From Ophiothrix spiculata (lineage: Eukaryota > Echinodermata > Ophiuroidea > Amphilepidida > Ophiotrichidae), in NCBI GenBank assembly GCA_000969725.1, contig JXSR01S022847.1: 27,538 bases of DNA; one strand, 5' to 3'. The notes beneath the pieces were generated by a model. The model saw only the letters and a program-made list of their open reading frames with translations, was not told the DNA's origin and did no database searches. The position numbers and the translations under genes were made by a program. Positions within the stretch are counted from its first letter, which is position 1. Each line of letters starts with the position of its first letter. Shown here one piece after another: positions 12,201 to 19,200 of this stretch.

Positions 12201-15200
12201 GTTTGTCATTACAGGGACTTTCCACTTGAATCCAAATTGGTGCATAATTTTCCCAGATGTAAAATTAAACTTAGTTTGAACCATGATGCATTGTAATTTT
12301 AATCATGTATGACGGAGTGTGATTAAAAATTATGCTAATTGTGCACCAATTTGGGCTGTATCAACTGCAGGGATGCCTTCTACCTTGGAAAACTCATTTT
12401 GTTTGTAGATTATGACATTTAAAGATGAATATGTTTATTCAAAAATTTAAATTGCCCTAGACTAAACTGCAACCAGATTTACATATCAGAACTGATTAGA
12501 CTCTGCTGCGGTAGAGGAAACATACCATCCATCCTTTTTATGTACAATACAGAGGTTAGAAATATTTGCTATGTTAAACCTTACTCTTTTTCACCAATAG
12601 AATATCCTATGATGGCTTTGGTACGATGACCTCCTCTATCAAACTTCCATATATGAAATAGTTCCTTGCTCTAGCACATTTTACTAAGCCATTTAGTGCA
12701 ACTTTGGGTATCATGAGTCATTTTATATAACAACTTACATCAAAAACTTAAACCGTATTTAATTCTATATTATCTTTATGCCTGTAGAAACTTCACCTTG
12801 AAGTTCATGCCTACACCAGTCAGTGACGTATCAACTGCACTCAAGTCAAACGCACAGAAGACACAAGATACTCTACAGAGGATCCAGAACCTACTTCAGA
12901 GGAATCACAGTCCCCATAAATTCTCTGATGACCAAGCCTTTAGGTTACAACAAGGTTTCTTGTATACGACTTCACATCAGGTACGGGTGAAAATTCAAAA
13001 GGTTTCCATAACTGTGAATTAAGCTTTTTAGAGTCATGTGTTAAGGTTAGGAAATTCTTTCTTAAAGGACTCATCAAATTATTTCTAAGGAACTACACCC
13101 CTACACAAACATGTTAGTCACCTTGTAAGGTACAGCAACACACATACCTCCATGTATGGTTTGTAGTAATTTTCTCACCAAAAATTCTGCCATTTCTTGA
13201 ATCAGTTTTCATTCTCGTGCAGAAATAAATTATTATGGCTGTACAATTGTGTTTTTTATCTGAGTCCAATTCTTTCGTAAAATAATTTTATGGTGCTCAG
13301 AAATGACAAGCCTTAGATTATACCAGTAGCCTGTATTATAAATAAACTGAATTTGTATCTGAACATGCACTTTACTTTGTAATAGGTTGGAACTTTCAAA
13401 TACTTGTTATCTCCTAATCTTTTTTTATTCAAGGTTGTTAGAGTAAATAAAATGAATATTTAAATGTTTAGCAGTATACAGGTCATCTGGTTTACCCAGA
13501 AATGTATCATTTTTTCAGTTTATGTACATCAATATATGATTTGGTATGAGATAGTTAGATAAAATTTGTGTCTCTATTTTTCTGTTAGCTTGTAGATCAA
13601 CTTGTTGTTCAGATTCAAGATACTTCCAGGGACCTTGCTAATTGCAGCAAGGACGAGGTACAGACCGACATCAATACAGCCAAGGATATCATCACTGATG
13701 CTGACAACTCAAAACAAGTAAGTCATCTTCAGTGGTTGCAGAAGTTCCATATGGGGTTTCTTCATCTTATGCTCCAAGGTTAAAAGTCTCACAGATTAAC
13801 ATGGTAGTCAGGAGTTGATTTATCTCTTTCTGTTTACTCAGTTGTTTACTTTTTTCAACATCAGTATAACCCCGGGCCCTTTCTTAAATGGAATGATATG
13901 TTCAGGAAGTCTGGGCTATTATCAATATGATGGCTTTTGCCCCAATTTCATGCAATTTTTTGTTTTCTGATTCTGGCATGATCTACTTGCTTTAGGCTTT
14001 ATCATGTTTTGCCGGGTTTATGCAGTTGTGTGGCTAAAATTCAAAGATGGGACATGATGTGAGTGAGGGGGTCAGGGATAGGGTCAGAACTTTGCAAGAG
14101 AAATGGGATGGACAGAGAAATAAAATAATAGGATGAAGGGATTTGTTGGAGAGAAATGAATAAACATTATGAGAGCCATTCAGATAAACTGATTGCCACT
14201 GTGACTTGGACCTGTTTGAAACAGCTATTCACAATCATATTTCTGTGTTGAAACAGCATACCCACTTGGAAAGCAAGAGACAGATCACTTTAATGATTTA
14301 TTTTTCAAAAAAAGCAATATATGGTACATTTTTTGTATTGCAGTTGCTGGCTATTCTTCACAAGGTAGCATTAGACTCTGAGGACTCTGCAATGATGGAT
14401 AAGTTACAAGAAATTGTCTTACATGTTCAAGATGCTGCACGAAAACGACTAGAGGTAAGAGCTGTTTGTGAAACCTTAGATCAGAAAAAAGAAATAGATG
14501 GAGACGCTTTAATGATGTTTAAATGATTTTATTAACTTTTTTCAGTCGTATGACGTATGGTATACGTCATAAATTACTGTCTGCTCAGGCCATAACTAAC
14601 AGCTACTAACAGTGAACTATAACTGAACTCACTGCCTCTGACCTTCAAAATTACTATAACAGGCAATTTGTATAGTACAAACAGGTGTATTGTGTTGAAG
14701 TCTCATTGAATTATGTGGAATATGTCTAAGGATGGTTTGGGTTTGCTTTCAGGGTCAGTTTAGAGGTAAAATGCCTTCAGCCTGGGGCGGAAAAAGTGGT
14801 CAGACTGGAAGGGGTTAATAAAACAGAATTTATATAACACAGTTGCACAAAAGATACAAATGCTTGTATGCAGAAATCCCTCTTTAGATTAGAGATTATC
14901 ACATTCTTGAAGAGTGCAAATATACAAAAGTGAGAATTTTTTACCCAAAAATATTGGGAGATCTTGTTTCTTGTATATCTATTTTACAAATGTGATTTGC
15001 AAAGTTTGTGTAGATAGAGATTATTTTGAAATATTCAATCTAAATTACATGTGTTTTTTCCTTAATCAGGCTAATGTCAAAGGGATGTTAGAGGGTGCTT
15101 CCAAACAGTGCAGTCATGTCATGCAAGATTGTGAGTTGAGGTCCGAGATTGACTTGTCTTGCCAAGAAAAGAAGCAATTACCAGAGAGATTTATGCAAGA

Positions 15201-16259
15201 TGTTATGGAGCAAGTCAGTGCTGCTATCTTCAACAGAATAAGGTAGGTAAACAGTGTAGTCATGTCAAGCAAGATTGTGAATTGAGGTCCGAGATTGACT
15301 TGTCTTGCCAAGAAAAGAAGCAATTACCGGAGAGATTTATGCAAGATGTTATGGAGCAAGTCAGTGCTGCTATCTTCAATAGAATAAGGTAGGTAAACAG
15401 TGTAGTCATGTCATGCAAGATAGTGAGTTGAGGTCCGAGATTGACTTGTCTTGCCATGCCAAGAAAAGAAGCAATTACCGGAGAGATTTATGCAAGATGT
15501 TATGGAGCAAGTCAGTGCTGCTATCTTCAATAGAATAAGGTATGTAAGAGTTTGCTAACACTCGGCAACAATTTTTTTGAATGGCATGAAAATGCAATCA
15601 AGTCTGAACATTTTAAAATGATAAAATAAATGACTTGACAATTTGACAAGACACATCTTAAAAATTGAAATAGATACCTTTTCATCATTGTTGTAAGTAT
15701 CTCGTAGCTTGCGAGATCATCACGATCAGGGGCGTCGGAAGGAAAATTAAAGTGGTGTTGCCCCCCTGATAAAAGTGGTGCTGCGTGTGGTTCCTAAGTC
15801 ATCAAAATAAGGAAACACCTAAGCCTCCAGAAAACAACAGGTACTAAAAATGAATTCGCACAATACTATGTTGTGATTATTTATGCTAGGACTATATTAA
15901 AATGCATCAAATTAAATTAAATCAAAGTGGTGCGGACAAAGCCCACACAGCCTACACAGTTCTGACGCCCCTGATCACGATCCCTTCATTCATCATGTGT
16001 GTGAATCCCTCCTAGTTACATGACCACCTTGAATTGTCTAAGCTGAAGGAAAAAATGTCTTGTCCCTTATAGATTTTTATTTTGATGTTTTATCATTTTT
16101 CAGTGAGGCGAACTTGGCTGTAGCATCCATCATATCAGACACAATAATAGATGAGATTATAGAGAAGTTGACTATGTACCATGATAAGCTGGTAAGTTGG
16201 AGCAAGCAGGCACTAAACCAGAGGGGGAGGGTTGCACCCTCTCCCTTTTTGAGTCAAGT

Positions 16260-16292
<33 letters not shown>

Positions 16293-19200
16293 AGAAAGAA
16301 AGAGAAGAAAAAAGTAAAAATGGAAAACTACCATTTTTGGTGAACAACCAAATATTGGCAGAAAACTCCAGTTAACTCCTACTTGTCACTGTACAAAACG
16401 ATTATAGTAATGAAAATATAAAAATTATTATTAGTAATTAAAATCTTCTGTATTAGATATCCAATTATTATAATGAGACTAGCGAGATGCCCGCGCTACG
16501 CAGCCCCCGCTAGATGATTAGAGCATACTATTTTGAACTAAGGGGTGGGGGTGGGGGGGGGGGGAATTAACCTTTTCTCGTATATCATCTGGGCCCTAAC
16601 TCATAAAAGTTAAAATCAACCTAAGTCTAAGATGTTGTTGGAATGGGGTTGGATCATCTGACATAATTTCTGGGAAGAAAAAAGAATGGAATATATAAAA
16701 GGATCAGATTTGCCGATGTTTTGTAGGTATCATGGTGGATTCAGAGTCTGTTGATGGGCATCGACGATGTTGGAAATGTGTCCTTTTCAACTTGAGGTTA
16801 ATTTTTCAATTTGTCTCTAATTGTAAAGTCTGATTATTAAGGGTTCATTAGTTCGTACGCGGATACACATTAACGACGTATTTGGCCAGATGGTAGACTG
16901 GCCTTGGATTTTCAAAATGTTGATAAAAATAGAAATCGAAGGTCGCAATCACAAACCAAAGCTGTGTTGAATTATATTCAACTACATTGCAAGACGTCGG
17001 CCGATGAGCACAAGATTAGCTAAGATTACAACAATGGCTAACAACTCTTACGCAACATTAGTTTTACGCTTTATTCCGTTATGGTTTATGAACAATGGAA
17101 GGCGAAATTAGATTTCAGGGGGACTAAAATTAATAATAATAATAATAAGGCATTTATAAGTCCCATCTATCTAGACAACCCTATTCCGAGGCGCAGATAC
17201 AAAAAAAAAAAAAATAACAACATAAATATACATACCCTGGGCAAACATTAAAAAAATCGTACCAATACATAAAAATAGGCCAAAGCGCCGAAACTATATA
17301 AACTTCTATTTGGGATTTTACATGCATGCATGGTTTGAAGCGCTCAAAACGGAACCATGTAAACAAACCTACCCGGGCAAACATTTAAAGAATTGTACCA
17401 ATACATTAAAAAAAAAAAAAAAACATAGTAGGCCTATGCCTATCAGTACATTAGGCGTAAAATTATGAAATTCTTCCGACGCGTATAGAAAAAAAAATTA
17501 CCTACCTTTATTAAAGGGACTGGCCTAGATCCTGTCCGCTGATTTTCTGATTATATATTTTTTTTCACATGTATCGATTGTACATGATTATACTAACATA
17601 TCCTACCAGTGGTTTCCGCTGAATTTGTGTAACAGAGGGGAAAAAATGAAATTATTTACCAGCTGTATATTTTGTCGCCGGCGACAAAAAATGGTTGAAA
17701 AAGTGTTTCTAGTTTCAAATCTTAAAAAGATCTTGTTTCTACACCTGTGATGGGTAAACAAAATTATTTTTGATAAAATTGTTTCTCTTTTGATATGTAC
17801 TAACTTATGTCCAAGAGCTTCATTTTATCTTTTATCTGGTAAATCCATTTTGAGGTACAAATTTACGATTTAGAAAACACTGGATAGTCACACCACCATC
17901 ACATATAGATATATTGCAAATCAATTCGCTGTCAATTTGAGCCATTTCTGTGTAAAGTTTTGTAGTTTTTTTGATTTTACTACACTTTTAAGCTTTATTT
18001 AAAGCATTTCCATAAGTTTTTAATTCTAAGTGGAATCTAGGCTAGTCCCTTTAACTGTCACGTCGAATAGGTGAAGACTCAGGCAAACAAGCGGTTGTAG
18101 TTTCAAATCTTACTGTTCCGGTGTCAACTGATTATCCAAACATCTAAAATATGTATTCTCGCGTGCTGATTTTCATTATATACATGACGCACTGCGTCAC
18201 GTAAAGGCTCACTAACGACGCATCGCAGAGCGCATGCTGCATGGAGCTACGAAATTCCCTTGGTTACGCAAGAGTTGTTTACATTTTTGCGACTCTGTGG
18301 GCATGCTTAAGACGCTCATTAACGGCAAAATAAGACCAAAAATACAGTTTTTTTGCACTTTTTGATGCAACCCGTCTACGGATTTTGCCGATTTATATGT
18401 TAGAACTTTCCTCGGGTTTTTCTCTACCTTGCCCATGCATTTCACGCTGTTTAGATCAAAACTGAGGGAGCCTTTTACTAACATACCCACCCACATACAC
18501 CGCTACTCAAATTATAGTAAGATAAGAGAACTTTGTATCATGATGGACTAGATAGTTTAGGAAATCATCTACTCTCAGTAAAGGTTCAATTCTCTTGAAA
18601 TGTTATCCATATTTACTTTACACCTACCATGGACAGTATTAATAAAGAGTCATGATCAGTTTGGCTCAGATAAATGCAGGCATCATTATCTAAATTTGAT
18701 GATATTACCCAACTTTGTGGCTGTAAATGATTTTGAAATTGTTGACGGTAATAATTGTTTTCTTAACTGTACTTATGTAAATATTTATAAAGTATGTAAA
18801 ATTTGTGTGATTTTGAGTTGAGAATCAATTTTACCAAGAATATTCTTGCTTTCCAAGGGATTTGTATTGCCTCAATCCTAGCTCTTTATCATCGTAGTAA
18901 TTGGTTGAATATGCCACTTTTCATGCCAGGTGTAAGATGGGTCCTGTAATTCTTCAGTCTGAGATGATTATTTATAGCTATTAGCTATAATCATCTCAGT
19001 CTTCAGTACTATTAACAGTAACAGGATTATAGTGAAGTATGTGTGACGATCCACTCACAGCAAGTATCACAAAAAAGGGGTCAAGTCCACATTCTGAAAG
19101 AGAGATGGACATTGCAAATGCAGGGTGTCCTCTTTAACCATTACCTTTTCTAAGTTATAATGGTATGTGTTCGAAGTGTCTTCTGAATTGTTTTTATACT

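Noticed and set aside
14206-14526. 106-codon frame as a complete small gene
   Set aside because: Only 14344-14454 is coding; the flanks are removed by clear splice sites.
15114-15457. Two similar minus-strand frames (15114-15323, 15260-15457)
   Set aside because: They are antisense shadows of the triplicated exon and look alike only because the DNA is repeated.
18212-18496. 94-codon minus-strand frame
   Set aside because: No domain or splice context; lies in a long intron.
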